A stretch of DNA of 64,000 nt from Bradyrhizobium sp. 138 (GCF_023074075.1 NZ_JADPKT010000089.1:1-64000), one strand, 5' to 3'; positions 17,539 through 27,437 are shown, counted from the stretch's first letter. The notes: generated by a model from the sequence alone, not told the origin. Numbers and translations: made by a program.

Positions 17539-19087
17539 GATTTGTCGCAGACTTCATCCCCGGTATAGCCCAAGGCCCAGCCCCTGCGGATGACCAAATC
17601 TTCAAAGCCGTTACCCCTGAGATTGCGCTGGTACGAGGACGGTATCCAACCGTGCATCATGAAGTATCAGCCGGATTCGTCCGAGTCGCTGAACCAGCGT
17701 CTTTCGCCTCAGATCGATCGGCCCTGAAGAGGAGGAGACAATTTTGCGCGGCCTCCTCGGATAGATCACGTACGATCGCTAAAGCGCCGCGATCTCCGAA
17801 TGCGGCCATTTAGATGTGCGCGCTGCTGTTCACCATCCATCGGTGCCGCACCTATTCAACTTCGAACTGATAGTCGTCCTGGCGCATAGCATCGACCGCA
17901 ACGTGGTCGCGGAGGTTTGCACTCGCCGGCATCAATGACGCTCTCGCAACAACAGCCTTATCTCAAATGCCGACAGCGCCGCCGTTATCAAGCCACGCAA
18001 CGCTTTGCAATGCCAGCTCCAAGATAAACCTTGGTGGCGAGCGGTTGCCATGCGCCGCCGCGAAACGTCCCCGTGTGCTTCCAATCGGCCGAGGAAGCGG
18101 AGCCCATTTGTGCGCGCACCGTTCAAGACGAGAATTCTGTTAGAGAGGGCGCGGCAGCCAAATCTGTCGACCAACTCACCCTCAACACCACTGGCAAGAT
18201 GGCGTACTGCTCAGCCAATCACTACCGCCCCGCTTGGCCAGCGAAGTTAGTCCCTCGCGCAATTACGGTTGATGACGGCGCGGTCGTCAGCACCATTCCT
18301 GATGCGAGGCCACAAATATCAATTGCCGAGGTTGGGAAGGAACACTCGAGATGCCAACTCAGAGCAGAGGGCGCTGCGGTCCAAGCGCGTCCGCCAAGTC
18401 GCCGAGGCCGTCGCCCGCCTCCGCTAACCCTGGACAGACTGAATGCATCATTCGTGCAGCGGTCTTCGTCATCAACGAAATGGCGAAGCTGTTCCGGAAG
18501 CTCCTCCGGGAACGGCTGGCAGAGAGCCTTCGTTCAGGACAGGACGCCCATGTTGCGACAATTTCGGCATACGTGACGTGCGTACCGTCAATCTGCCTTG
18601 GTTCGGCAGCTGCGCGCTTCGGCCAGCGGCTCCTTCGTGCATACGACGTCATTCGGGCCGCCACCCCGATCGTCGCGCCGTCACACGACGTGCTTCGCAC
18701 TGAGACGCTGATGCGGCTCATCTACCCAGGGCAGTCGCGGCTCACCGAAAGCCTGGATTCAGATCGGCGCTGGCAGGAAAGATGTCTCTTTGGCGCGGTA
18801 CATCTCCATTGGTCCGGGCCTCGCAAAGCAGCTCGCGAAAGATCCTGCTGACGAACGCCGCGCTCGCATTCGAGGCCCCCCGCGCTGGGGCGGGGTTGCT
18901 AAGGAGATTTCTCGAAAGTGGTACAAATACCAAAAAGGAGCGGTGCGACTTGCAGGAAAAAATCGACAGATGGGTCTAATGCAATGGAAACATCTCTTGG
19001 CGCGATGGTATTCTCAGTCAATTCTGAGGAGCTTGCGGAGTCGCGGGCAGTTGGATGACCGAGGTTGAGTTGCAGGGAGAGGTAACA
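17539..19087. other. Long non-coding tract after the porin
   Basis: 1.5 kb in which no gene is convincing. A short frame (17590-17727, 45 residues with an Arg/Lys-rich start) and several Arg/Ser/Pro-rich frames between 18000 and 18850 have no recognisable family and weak or no ribosome sites; they look like chance frames in GC-rich DNA or very old decayed genes. The last 100 bases lead into the next gene, whose ribosome site (GGGAGAGG) is good. Confidence 0.45.
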
Positions 19088-19846
19088 ATGGACAGCCAGA
19101 ATTCCACGAGAGTATTCGATGGATCCCCTCGAGCGTCTAAGTTGATGGGGCGAATTGGTCTTATTCTGCTGTCGACAGATGAGGTCGGTGGTGACGCGTT
19201 CACATCTATCATTCCCAAGAATGAAATCTCGGTCTTTACAACGAGGACGGCGTACGACCATAGGGGGGGAGGGTTCTCGTTATCAACCTCGTTCGCTCAG
19301 GTTGCGGGCACCCTGCCGCCCGCGGGTCGCGTCGACGTTCTAGCCTTTAGCTGCACCAGTGGTACGGTCGCAATGGGCGCAAAAAGCCTGCTCTCGGAGC
19401 TAGCGAATGCAAGACCGGGCCTAAAATACACGTCACCCGCGGTTGCCGGACTCGCAGCGCTGCGCGATCTCAAAGCAAGACGAATAGCGCTCCTTACGCC
19501 ATATCGACGTGAGGTGCACCGATCATTTCTTCCGTTTTTCAAGGAGAATGGATTCGACATCACCGCCGACGGTACCTTTGAGAAATCCACGGACGCCGAC
19601 ATCGGAGAGTTGTGCCGCGAGTCAATTTTTGAAGCTGCAACAGCGCTCGTTCGTTCGGCGTCGCCGGATGCGCTGTTCGTTTCGTGTACAGCCACCCCTG
19701 TCGTGCCGCATATCGCTGATCTGGAAAAAGAGATCGGCATACCAGTTGTTAGCAGCTCCCAGGCAATGGCTTGGGATGCACTTCGGCTCGTGGGCTATCG
19801 TCATTCGATCGATGGATTTGGTAGCCTATTGGCGTCGACGCGTTGA
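19088..19846 (+). CDS. Maleate isomerase / EutA-like Asp/Glu racemase superfamily protein
   Basis: 252 residues from ATG 19088, preceded by GGGAGAGG; a longer frame from 19055 lacks such a site. It belongs to the maleate cis-trans isomerase / arylmalonate decarboxylase / EutA group. The two active-site cysteines are visible: C89 in AFSCTSGTV and C200 in FVSCTATPVV, spaced as in maleate isomerase. These enzymes isomerise, racemise or decarboxylate small dicarboxylates through cysteine chemistry. EutA is found beside ectoine-degradation genes, and an M24 enzyme of the ectoine-hydrolase type follows downstream, but no other ectoine genes are present, so the substrate is open. Confidence 0.8.
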   Translation: MDSQNSTRVFDGSPRASKLMGRIGLILLSTDEVGGDAFTSIIPKNEISVFTTRTAYDHRGGGFSLSTSFAQVAGTLPPAGRVDVLAFSCTSGTVAMGAKSLLSELANARPGLKYTSPAVAGLAALRDLKARRIALLTPYRREVHRSFLPFFKENGFDITADGTFEKSTDADIGELCRESIFEAATALVRSASPDALFVSCTATPVVPHIADLEKEIGIPVVSSSQAMAWDALRLVGYRHSIDGFGSLLASTR

Positions 19847-20979
19847 CGATCGTCGGACAGAAAATGAAGATCTGGTCCAGCACAGGCGCCATCATCGGCC
19901 GCAACGGAGCCAAGAACCCAAGGTTCGAGATAACAGGCTGAAATTATTGCGGTGCCGAAAGGCGGTAAGCGCTTCTGCAATCAGATACCCGCGGACCTGT
20001 TGGAATGAGGCGACGTGAGATCGATGTCACGGCGGTTGTAGTTGCGTCGAACATCATCTACCTGCCTGGGTGCACCGCAAAGTCCGCTACATGCCATGGG
20101 GGCGACGATCGTTGAGGGTGATTCAACGGTGCCTCTTGATGCCTCCTTCGGTCAGACCGGTGACGGCCATGGGTGTAGCAGGCTTGATCACCATTGGCGG
20201 CTCGCTCATCGCCACCGGACGGTCGCCAAGCCAGTGTTTAGTGATCGAGGCGTCGGGCATGTAAACCGAACCTGTTTCGACATTGTAGCGGAAGGCACTT
20301 TTCCCGGCGTTCGTGCCGCGGGCTGTGAATCGGCGTTCAAATATTCAAACCGGGGGAGGGACGCCCGACAGGCAGTGCCGGCCGACAGTGCAGATCTGTT
20401 GCATTCAATTGGCTGCGGTAGCTGAAAGGACCTCCGCTAATGTGCGTATTAGAGGAAAAAGTTGCAGCATTACTGCGTTTTGACACGAGTAGTCGCTGTG
20501 TTGCGGCGAGCCGGGCTTGCTATTCAAGACCTGCGCGGCAACTCGGGTCTGGCGAGGGCGTCAATGGAAACGATTGCGAACAACTTGCTTTCTGTCGTTG
20601 AAAAGGACCCAGTCATCGCGGTGGGTCATGCCATGCATCGCGAGCCGGAGTTACCGAATAATGGGTGCACTCGGCCGCGGATCCGGGAATTCTGGGCAGA
20701 TCCGATCTGGCGTCTACACGTCGACCTTAGAAGCATTCGACGTCCTGCTTGTTCGGACGGCAGGGTCAGCAATTCAATGCCGCTTGGAGTCGCTGAATTT
20801 GTGTCATCTTCGGCAGTCAATCTCTGCCGCAAAAGGATACCCAAATCGATCGTGAATGTCCCTCAATTGAGTGGCCTGCCGGCATCGAATTGCTCTCTGG
20901 CCTGGCTCCAAGCTGTACCGGGCGCGCCAGCGCAAAACGCAATAGAAGAACTCATCATCTCAGCCAAGGAGTAGAAATC
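19847..20979. other. Decayed region between EutA-like and M24 genes
   Basis: 1.1 kb. It contains a short M24-like fragment (20005-20115) and otherwise only frames without recognisable families, for example one at 20462-20974. The presence of a degenerate relative of the next gene suggests this was once coding. The ribosome site of the next gene (AAGGAG) is at its end. Confidence 0.5.
20005..20115 (+). pseudogene. Fragment of an M24 (ectoine-hydrolase-like) gene N-terminus
   Basis: The 36-codon frame R-R-E-I-D ... A-S-N-I-I-Y-L-P-G-C-T-A-K-S lines up with R-R-E-I-E ... P-A-N-I-T-Y-L-S-G-Y-T-S-K-S, residues 28-52 of the intact M24 protein encoded at 20980. By eye 14 of 25 positions are identical without gaps. 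It stops soon after and no further part of the gene is evident, so it is a remnant of a third copy. Confidence 0.6.
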
Positions 20980-22152
20980 ATGACGATCCCAAAAGCCGCG
21001 CAGGTGTTTCCTCGTTCTGAATATCTTCGACGATTGTCCTCCGTCAAGTCGGAGATGGAGCGACGCGAGATTGAAGCGCTCGTGCTCACGGTCCCGGCCA
21101 ACATCACCTACCTTTCGGGATACACTTCGAAGTCGGGATATGTGCCCCAAGGTCTGGTAGTCTCAATTGACGATGAAGAGCCGACCTTCATCACGCGCCT
21201 CATGGACGCACCGGCGGCACTTCATCAGATGTTTGTCGATCGAAGCCGTGTGATCGGCTACCCAGAAGCGCTCATCGCTAATCCTGACCGCGATGGATAT
21301 GATGCAATAATCGATTTCCTCCTGGACAAGGGGATCGGCCGCAAAAATATCGGCCTTGAAACGAAGTTTCTGCCGGCTGTGACGGTGGAGAAGTTCAGAT
21401 CGCGATTAGATGCGAAAGTCGTTGATTGCACCAACGCGGTCACCTGGATCCGGGGCGTGAAATCTGATCTGGAAATTGCGATGATGCGAGAAGCCGCCGC
21501 TATTTCCGATGCCGGGATGCTCAAAGCAAAGGAGGTAATCCGCCCGGGCGTGCGCGAAGCAGATGCGTCTGCGGAAATCATTGCGACGCTTGTGCGTGGC
21601 GCCAACGGCAGGCCTGGAACGGACCTCGCCGGCTTCTTTCTGTGCGCTACGCCCCGAACGTCCACATGTCACATTCGCTGGACCGAGGACGTCCTCCAAG
21701 AGGGCTCACAAATTAATCTCGAATTTTCCGGGGTGCGCCACGGCTATACGTCTCCATTGATGCGCACCATGTCCATCGGCAAGCCGTCAGATCAAGTACG
21801 TCGGTTGCACGAAGGAGAGGTGGCTGGCTTGGAAGCCGCACTCGATGCCGCCAAGACCGGCACGACCTGCAGCGATGTCGCCGCCGCTTTCAACGCCGCG
21901 CTCAAGAAGCATGGTTTCGTGAAGGAGTCGCGTTGTGGGTACGCTGTCGGGATTGATTGGACAGAACCGACGGCAAGCCTGAAGGAAGGCGACATGACCG
22001 TTCTGAAGCCAAACATGACGTTTCACCTTATGCTGGGAAACTGGATCGGTGAAGATGTTGGTTACGTCATCAGCGAAACGTTTCGGGTGACTGATGCCGG
22101 CGGCGAATCGTTCACGAAGCTGCCACGCGAACTCTTCGAGATTTCTGCGTAA
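20980..22152 (+). CDS. M24-family hydrolase, ectoine-hydrolase/creatinase type (copy 1)
   Basis: 390 residues from ATG 20980, preceded by CCAAGGAGTAG. It has the N-terminal creatinase domain (ANITYLSGYTSKSG near 40-53) and the C-terminal pita-bread fold. The metal ligands of true aminopeptidases P are missing: the first Asp is Glu in NLEFSG, the second Asp is Pro in YTSPLM, the metal-binding His is lost in CGYAVGIDW and the Glu is lost in PNMTFHLMLG. The catalytic His of metal-free creatinase is retained as H231 in TCHIRWTED. So it is probably a metal-independent amidinohydrolase or ring-opening hydrolase, as in ectoine hydrolase DoeA. Substrate unknown. Confidence 0.82.
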   Translation: MTIPKAAQVFPRSEYLRRLSSVKSEMERREIEALVLTVPANITYLSGYTSKSGYVPQGLVVSIDDEEPTFITRLMDAPAALHQMFVDRSRVIGYPEALIANPDRDGYDAIIDFLLDKGIGRKNIGLETKFLPAVTVEKFRSRLDAKVVDCTNAVTWIRGVKSDLEIAMMREAAAISDAGMLKAKEVIRPGVREADASAEIIATLVRGANGRPGTDLAGFFLCATPRTSTCHIRWTEDVLQEGSQINLEFSGVRHGYTSPLMRTMSIGKPSDQVRRLHEGEVAGLEAALDAAKTGTTCSDVAAAFNAALKKHGFVKESRCGYAVGIDWTEPTASLKEGDMTVLKPNMTFHLMLGNWIGEDVGYVISETFRVTDAGGESFTKLPRELFEISA

Positions 22153-22653
22153 CGAAACTTGAACCGGAAGACCTGCAGGCATGGCAATGCCAAGCCTGCG
22201 GGATGTCCGGGGAGGTTTGAATGCTGCGCTTTGACACGTAACCGAGAGCAACAGTCTTTCTTATATGAGACAGTTGAGCGCAACAGGTCTTTTCGACACT
22301 GCTCTCCAAGCATGTCTCTAAAAGCGGCCAAGGGAATGTCCATCAAATCCCAGCGTGGCGTTCGCCGCCAGCTCGAACCCGAACGAGCAAACACGTCGAT
22401 AGAAAAATGCCGTGGGCCCATCCCACAAGCTCAGTCTTCTGCCACACGCCTCATTGCAGAGGAATAAGGTGGCACCGACATCTATAGCACTTGCTGTTGT
22501 CACAGAGAACATGGTCATCGCTAAAGAGGCGCCTTCGATCCTTTAGCAGCGATCCTACCTTTTTGATCACGAGAACGAGATCGTTGCGCTGGCGGATAAG
22601 CCCTCGAAATGGGAGTCACATACATCTGCATGCCGAGATGCCCGCGACAGAAC
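22153..22653. other. Intergenic region between M24 copy 1 and LysR gene
   Basis: 500 bases between convergent genes. A hairpin (GCAGGC-AT-TGGC, loop, GCCA-A-GCCTGC, about 22172-22197) lies 20 bases after the M24 stop and could aid termination, though no T-run follows. Nothing else recognised. Confidence 0.45.
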
Positions 22654-23589
22654 TCAGCTGCTCTTGATCATTCCTCTCACGAACGGCGTGGAAGCCGCGG
22701 CCTTGATGATCTCGTGCCTCAGCTCTTCGGCAAATAGTTGGGCAACTCGTGATGGAGGCCGAAAAGTTGAAGTCAGTAGCGCAATACGTTGAGGTACAAC
22801 GGGTCGAAATTTGACGAGCACGCATCTATCATCACGAACGACTTGGCTCGGCCAGGGATCGATCAACGCTATGTACCCCCCGCAAGCAGCTGCTGCGAAG
22901 GCCACTGAAGAGCTATTAACCTCCAGTGCCACTTGCATCTTTATGCCCGCCGCCTCGAAGCATTCGCGAACGAGGTAGCTGGCTGGCGAGCCGATATATG
23001 TACCTATGAGAGGATGACCCTCCAGATCGCGCGGCGTGACATGGTCGTAAGTCTCGAAAAGGTGACCTCGATGGACTGCTGCAACAATCTCGCTTTCGCC
23101 GATTATCTCGACGTCTAGGTCGCGGTCCGCCACAGGCGCATGCAACAGCCCGAGATCCACCTGATGATGCGTCGCTGCCTTGATGACCTCGGCACGAGAT
23201 ACTGTTACGATCCTGACTTTGACGAGCGGGGCTTTGTTCTGCAGAGCCACCGCGGCCTGAACGACGATAGAACTTGCCAACGTCGGGATCGCAGCGATCG
23301 CTAACTGTCCGTCGCATCCAGATCGGAAATCATCAATGCGATCTTCGAAGACCTTTACGTGCGTAAAAAGGCGCGAGGTTTCCTCATAGAGGCGCACGGC
23401 GTCTTCTGTGGGAATCAGCCGGCGCCGCTCTCGCCCGAACAGTACCAAACCGACGTCCTGCTCCAACTCAATCAGTGATTTGCTGACTGCGGGCTGGGTC
23501 ACTCCGAGCCTGTCTGCGGCAACTGTTACATTGCCCGTCTCGAACACAACCCTGAACACCTCGAGCAGTCTTAGGTTGAGCCGCCTCAT
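22654..23589 (-). CDS. LysR-type transcriptional regulator
   Basis: 311 residues. The N-terminal winged helix is typical: LRLLEVFRVVFETGNVTVAAD near 5-25 and LGVTQPAVSKSLIELEQDVG near 28-47 (cited by their key residues T-Q-P-A-V-S-K). The remainder is the ligand-binding domain with VVQAAVALQNKAPLV near 110. It is divergent from the second M24 gene (98 bases apart), so by the usual LysR rule it should control that gene and the ABC transporter operon in response to the imported compound. A perfect 15-base palindrome lies between them. Confidence 0.92.
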   Translation of the reverse strand: MRRLNLRLLEVFRVVFETGNVTVAADRLGVTQPAVSKSLIELEQDVGLVLFGRERRRLIPTEDAVRLYEETSRLFTHVKVFEDRIDDFRSGCDGQLAIAAIPTLASSIVVQAAVALQNKAPLVKVRIVTVSRAEVIKAATHHQVDLGLLHAPVADRDLDVEIIGESEIVAAVHRGHLFETYDHVTPRDLEGHPLIGTYIGSPASYLVRECFEAAGIKMQVALEVNSSSVAFAAAACGGYIALIDPWPSQVVRDDRCVLVKFRPVVPQRIALLTSTFRPPSRVAQLFAEELRHEIIKAAASTPFVRGMIKSS

Positions 23590-23604
23590 TACCGACCGGT
23601 TATC

Positions 23605-23619
23605 TAGTTCGCAGAACTA
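23605..23619. promoter_or_regulatory. Candidate LysR operator in the divergent promoter
   Basis: TAGTTC-GCA-GAACTA, a perfect inverted repeat 16 bases from the LysR start and about 70 bases before the M24 copy 2 start. Position and symmetry suit a LysR-type binding site; binding is not shown. Confidence 0.5.
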
Positions 23620-23687
23620 TTCATTAGACAGACTGTTTCCCGCGCGCAACCCTTGGGACGAACTTCAAAGAGGCGGAAGGACCTAAA

Positions 23688-24860
23688 ATGCTGCTGTTCG
23701 AGAGATCGGAGTACTTGGCGCGTGTTGCTCGAGTGAAGAAAGAGATGGCGCAGCGCGGCATCGATCTTCTGCTCGTGGCTTCGCCGGCAAATCAGTTCTG
23801 GCTCACGGGTTACGACGGGTGGTCGTTCTATACGCCTCAGATGGTGGTGGTCAGCCAGCAGCAAGAAGAGCCGATCTGGATCGGCCGTGGCATGGATGCT
23901 GTCGGGGCGAAGTTTACCGCCTTTCTCGCTCCGAAGAACGTCGTTCCCTATCCGGACAAGTATGTCAGCTCATCCGAGCTTCACCCGATGCAGTTCGTCA
24001 GCGAGGAACTTCAGCGTCGTAGATGGGATCGCGGCAGGATCGGTGTCGAGACCGACGACTACTATTACACAGCCAAGTGGGACGCGATCCTTAAAAAGAA
24101 TCTTCCGAATGGCGAATTCGTCGACGCGTTCCTGCTGGTCAATCGATGCCGGATGGTAAAGTCAAAACGCGAACTCGAGTACATGCGCCAGGCGGGTCGC
24201 ATTGCTGCCGCAGCGCAGCAGGCAGCACTCGATGCAGCGCGTCCCGGAGTTCGCCAGTGCGACGTCATGGCCGAAGTGTACCGAGTGACGACGGCGGGAC
24301 TGCCTGAGTTCGGTGGAACGTTCCCGTGCAAGCCGCCGAATGCGATGGTGGGTGAATATTGTTCCGCTCCGCACCTGTCGTGGACCGACGCACCGCTCGT
24401 TGAGAACGACCTTATCTATATCGAACTCGGCGGCGTCAGGCATCGTTATCACTCGCCTCTTTCGCGGTGCATCTATCTTGGCAAGCCGACAGAGCGCATG
24501 GCTTTCACGGCTAAGGTGATCGCGGAAGGCCTGAGCGCCGTGCTGGAAAGAGTGCGGCCAGGCGTTTTGTGTGAAGAGCTGGCTGCCGCGTGGAAAGCAG
24601 TAATCTCGCGATACGGCGTCGAGAAGGAAAGCCGAATTGGCTACCCGGTGGGCATTGGATACCCCCCGACCTGGGGCGAACTTACGGCCAGTATCCGCGC
24701 CGGAGATCGGACTGAACTTGAGCCAAACATGACCTTCCACTGCATTCCGGCGATCTGGACCGAAGACTACGGAGTGGTGATCTCAGAAACGTTCGCGGTG
24801 ACGGAGCGAGGCGCCGACGTCTTTGCCGATTTTCCGCGCGAACTGCTGTGCAAAGCCTGA
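23688..24860 (+). CDS. M24-family hydrolase, ectoine-hydrolase type (copy 2)
   Basis: 390 residues, the same length as copy 1 and clearly related. It is close to ectoine hydrolase DoeA/EutD in motif: WLTGYDGWSFYTPQ near 38-51, YPDKYVSSSELHPM near 88-101, GIGYPPTWGE and NMTFHCIPAIW. The metal ligands of aminopeptidase P are absent, while H229 (APHLSWTD) matches the catalytic His of creatinase. Ectoine hydrolase opens the ring of ectoine to N-acetyl-diaminobutyrate; no genes for the following steps were seen here, so a related cyclic or N-acyl compound is possible. First gene of an operon with a racemase-like gene, ABC transporter and gamma-glutamyltransferase. Confidence 0.85.
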   Translation: MLLFERSEYLARVARVKKEMAQRGIDLLLVASPANQFWLTGYDGWSFYTPQMVVVSQQQEEPIWIGRGMDAVGAKFTAFLAPKNVVPYPDKYVSSSELHPMQFVSEELQRRRWDRGRIGVETDDYYYTAKWDAILKKNLPNGEFVDAFLLVNRCRMVKSKRELEYMRQAGRIAAAAQQAALDAARPGVRQCDVMAEVYRVTTAGLPEFGGTFPCKPPNAMVGEYCSAPHLSWTDAPLVENDLIYIELGGVRHRYHSPLSRCIYLGKPTERMAFTAKVIAEGLSAVLERVRPGVLCEELAAAWKAVISRYGVEKESRIGYPVGIGYPPTWGELTASIRAGDRTELEPNMTFHCIPAIWTEDYGVVISETFAVTERGADVFADFPRELLCKA

Positions 24861-24868
24861 GGCTCGCA

Positions 24869-25630
24869 ATGGAAAGCGATCTGCTGCGAGGCGGGCATAA
24901 CGTCTACGGTCATCGGATCGGGATCCTGATGATCGAAGGCCGCTTTCCGCGGCCGCCCGGTGCGATCGGTAATGCATCATCATTCCCGTTCCCGGTGATG
25001 CACCACGTCGTAAAGGGGTTTTCAGGCAGCCGGACGGTACGCGATCTCCTCAGTCTTGATCCGGAAAGCAAGCAGTTCCGAGAGGCGATACAGCCCTGGA
25101 TCGACGGTGCTCGTTGCCTCGAAGATCAGGGCTGCCAAGCCATTACGACGTCGTGCGGCTTCGCAGTCTTATTTCAGAATCATTTGCTCGAGGCAGTTAG
25201 CGTCCCGGTATTCGCGTCATCGCTCATGTTGGTCCCCTTCATTGCCGCTACCCTGAGAAGAGGGCGTCGCGTCGGTGTAATTACCGCCGATGCAGCCAGC
25301 CTGTCCTCACGCCATCTTCAAGAGGCAGCTATCCACCCCGCGCGGGTTCACATTGTGGGGATGGACGGTTGCCCGGAGTTCGCTGCAACCGCTTGGGACG
25401 ACAAGACAACGCTGGACTTTGCTCGGATCAAGAGCGAGGTGGTTACGGTCGCCAAGCGACTGGTCGACCAAGCTCCCGATACAGGAGCTCTCCTCCTGGA
25501 ATGCTCATTGCTCCCGCCCTACGCCGCAGCGATACAGGCCGAAATCTCCCTTCCGGTATTCGATTTCACGCATCTGGTGTCTCTCGTTCATCATGCGTGT
25601 GCGAGGACAACGTTTTCGGGCCTGCTCTGA
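24869..25630 (+). CDS. Asp/Glu/hydantoin racemase-superfamily protein (copy 1)
   Basis: 253 residues. The family's paired cysteines are seen as C96 (AITTSCGFAVLFQ) and C212 (LLLECSLLPPYAAA), which in this superfamily act as two bases in racemisation. Other marks are GNASSFPFPV near 34-43 and PVFASSLMLVPF near 113. A GTG at 24848, overlapping the M24 gene, is an alternative start. Its stop TGA shares a base with the next ATG (TGATG), so it is translationally coupled to the permease. A related gene lies at 30287. Substrate unknown; an amino-acid or hydantoin-like compound is the usual type. Confidence 0.8.
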   Translation: MESDLLRGGHNVYGHRIGILMIEGRFPRPPGAIGNASSFPFPVMHHVVKGFSGSRTVRDLLSLDPESKQFREAIQPWIDGARCLEDQGCQAITTSCGFAVLFQNHLLEAVSVPVFASSLMLVPFIAATLRRGRRVGVITADAASLSSRHLQEAAIHPARVHIVGMDGCPEFAATAWDDKTTLDFARIKSEVVTVAKRLVDQAPDTGALLLECSLLPPYAAAIQAEISLPVFDFTHLVSLVHHACARTTFSGLL

Positions 25631-26406
25631 TGCTCAACCGTATCATATCGTGCCTCTATCCCGTCAGCACGCTCGCCGCCTTACTGCTGGTTTGGTACGC
25701 CGCTGTGAAGATCTTTCGGGTCCCACCGTATCTCCTGCCATTGCCTGGTGACGTGATCCAACGCATGCGGGAAGACTTCTGGTTCCTGCTTCATCATAGC
25801 TGGATCACCATCTACATCACGTTGGGCGGATTTCTGCTGTCGATTGCTTTTGGTGTTCCCCTCGCAATCGTCCTGGTCGCATCTCGGGTGCTTGAACGTG
25901 CGGTGATGCCATGGCTGATTCTGAGCCAGACGTTTCCGAAGGTCGCCTTGGCGCCGCTCATCGTGGTCTGGTTCGGCCTGGGGCTCGGCCCAAAGTTCGT
26001 GATTACGTTCCTGGTCGCTTTCTTCCCGATTCTGATCTCAACCATTGTTGGCCTGCGGAGCATCGAGCGTGAGATGCTTGAACTCGCGAGTTCTGTCCGC
26101 GCCAATACTCTCCAGATGTTCTTTCACTTTCGCCTCCCCGTAGCCCTGCCGAATATCTTCGCCGGCACGAAGGTTCCGATAGCGCTTTCTGTGGTCGGCG
26201 CCGTGATCGCCGAATGGGTAGGAGCCAATGTCGGTCTTGGTTACCTCTTGCTGCAGGCGAATGCAAATCTGGATACGACGCTGTTGTTCGCAGTTCTGAT
26301 AGTGCTGCTGATCATCGGGGTGGTGTTCTACTACGCGGTCGAATTTGTCGAGCGGCTGGTCATACCCTGGCACAGCACAATACGTCTGCAGAACGTGACA
26401 GCGTGA
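25630..26406 (+). CDS. ABC transporter permease, NitT/TauT (SsuC-like) family
   Basis: 258 residues with about six membrane segments. The EAA loop is visible near LASSVRANTLQMFFHFRLPVALPNIFAG (roughly residues 148-175; key residues A-S-S-V-R-A and L-P-x-A-L-P). It starts at the ATG overlapping the racemase-like stop by one base. With the binding protein and ATPase that follow it makes an importer of the nitrate/sulfonate/taurine class, which also carries pyrimidine and thiamine precursors and other small organics. Confidence 0.92.
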   Translation: MLNRIISCLYPVSTLAALLLVWYAAVKIFRVPPYLLPLPGDVIQRMREDFWFLLHHSWITIYITLGGFLLSIAFGVPLAIVLVASRVLERAVMPWLILSQTFPKVALAPLIVVWFGLGLGPKFVITFLVAFFPILISTIVGLRSIEREMLELASSVRANTLQMFFHFRLPVALPNIFAGTKVPIALSVVGAVIAEWVGANVGLGYLLLQANANLDTTLLFAVLIVLLIIGVVFYYAVEFVERLVIPWHSTIRLQNVTA

Positions 26407-26440
26407 TCTTCCTCACGCAACCGACGCAGGAGTGGAGGCT

Positions 26441-27430
26441 ATGAAGATCTCAAAGCGGACTATCGTACTCGGAGCGGCGGCATTCGCCCTCTCGGCTCCC
26501 TTTATTCGGCGGGCGAAAGCATCGACACCGATCAGCTTTAGACTCGATTGGGCAGTTTACGGGTCGCATGCGCCATTCTATTTGGCGCTGGAAGAGAAGA
26601 TGTATGAGAAGGCTGGACTGGATGTCAGCATTGGCGAGGGCCAAGGCTCGGCCACAGTCGCCAAGATCGTAGGGCAGGGCAACGACCCGATCGGCTTCAT
26701 CGATTTCACGAGCGCAATCAGGGCCATCGAACAGGGCATTCCGCTGGTTGCGATCGGACGGGTGATTTCGAACGCCATGTGCGTCATCAGTCATGCGGAC
26801 GCGCCCATTCGCGCGCCCAAGGAGCTGGAGGGCAAGGTCGTTGCCTATGCACCCGCCGAGAGCACTGGACAGATGCTTCCCGCGCTGTTGCAGCGATCCA
26901 ACGTCGATGCAGGCAAGATCAACGTGCTCAACCCAGCAACGGGCGCAAAGAATGCGGTCTTTCTGCAGGGGCGGGCCGATGCCATCCCGGCCAACGTGAA
27001 TGTGCAAGTCGCACAACTCGAAGACCAGGGAGCCAAGCTCCACTATTTCCTGTTCAACGATTTCGGCGTCGAAATGATGAACAATGGACTCGTGGCCAAT
27101 GCCAATTGGGTTCAGCAGAATCGCGATGCCGCCAAATCGTTCGTTCGTACCTCGCTGGACGCCTTCAGGGCATCTAAGGAGAACCCCGACAAGGCCGTCG
27201 ACCTCCTCATCAAACGATTGCCACAACAGGCGCGCAACAGAAGCGTTCTACGCCGGCAACTCGAGTTGACGTTTCCCACTTTGGATACACGCAATACGAA
27301 GGGGAAGCCGCCTGGCTTCATGGCCGAGCAGGACTGGCGCGAGACGCAGGACTTGCTTTTGAAATATGGAAGCCTTCCCAAAGCAGTTCAACTGAACAAG
27401 CTCTATACGAATGAATTGCTCGAGGTCTGA
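26441..27430 (+). CDS. ABC transporter substrate-binding protein, NMT1/THI5-like
   Basis: 329 residues from ATG 26441, with GGAGTGGAGG just before it. An export signal covers residues 1-26 (SKRTIVLGAAAFALSAPF, cleavage after RAKA). The mature part has FRLDWAVYGSHAPFYLALE near 31-49 and the GQGSATVAKIVGQGNDPIGF region near 70-89 (cited by key residues), typical of the NitT/TauT binding-protein fold. It would bind the cluster's substrate in the periplasm. It lies between the permease and ATPase genes in one operon. Confidence 0.9.
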   Translation: MKISKRTIVLGAAAFALSAPFIRRAKASTPISFRLDWAVYGSHAPFYLALEEKMYEKAGLDVSIGEGQGSATVAKIVGQGNDPIGFIDFTSAIRAIEQGIPLVAIGRVISNAMCVISHADAPIRAPKELEGKVVAYAPAESTGQMLPALLQRSNVDAGKINVLNPATGAKNAVFLQGRADAIPANVNVQVAQLEDQGAKLHYFLFNDFGVEMMNNGLVANANWVQQNRDAAKSFVRTSLDAFRASKENPDKAVDLLIKRLPQQARNRSVLRRQLELTFPTLDTRNTKGKPPGFMAEQDWRETQDLLLKYGSLPKAVQLNKLYTNELLEV

Positions 27431-27437
27431 GCGCGCC

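Noticed and set aside
18031..18851. Several overlapping frames of 160-180 codons after the porin
   Set aside because: Arg/Ser/Pro-rich, no family resemblance, no good start sites; more likely non-coding GC-rich DNA.
20462..20974. 170-codon frame before M24 copy 1
   Set aside because: No recognisable domain; a weak impression of an M20-type start could not be supported by any catalytic motif.
23688..24860. Calling this gene a true Xaa-Pro aminopeptidase
   Set aside because: The five metal ligands of aminopeptidase P are not conserved; motifs fit the metal-free ectoine-hydrolase/creatinase branch better.
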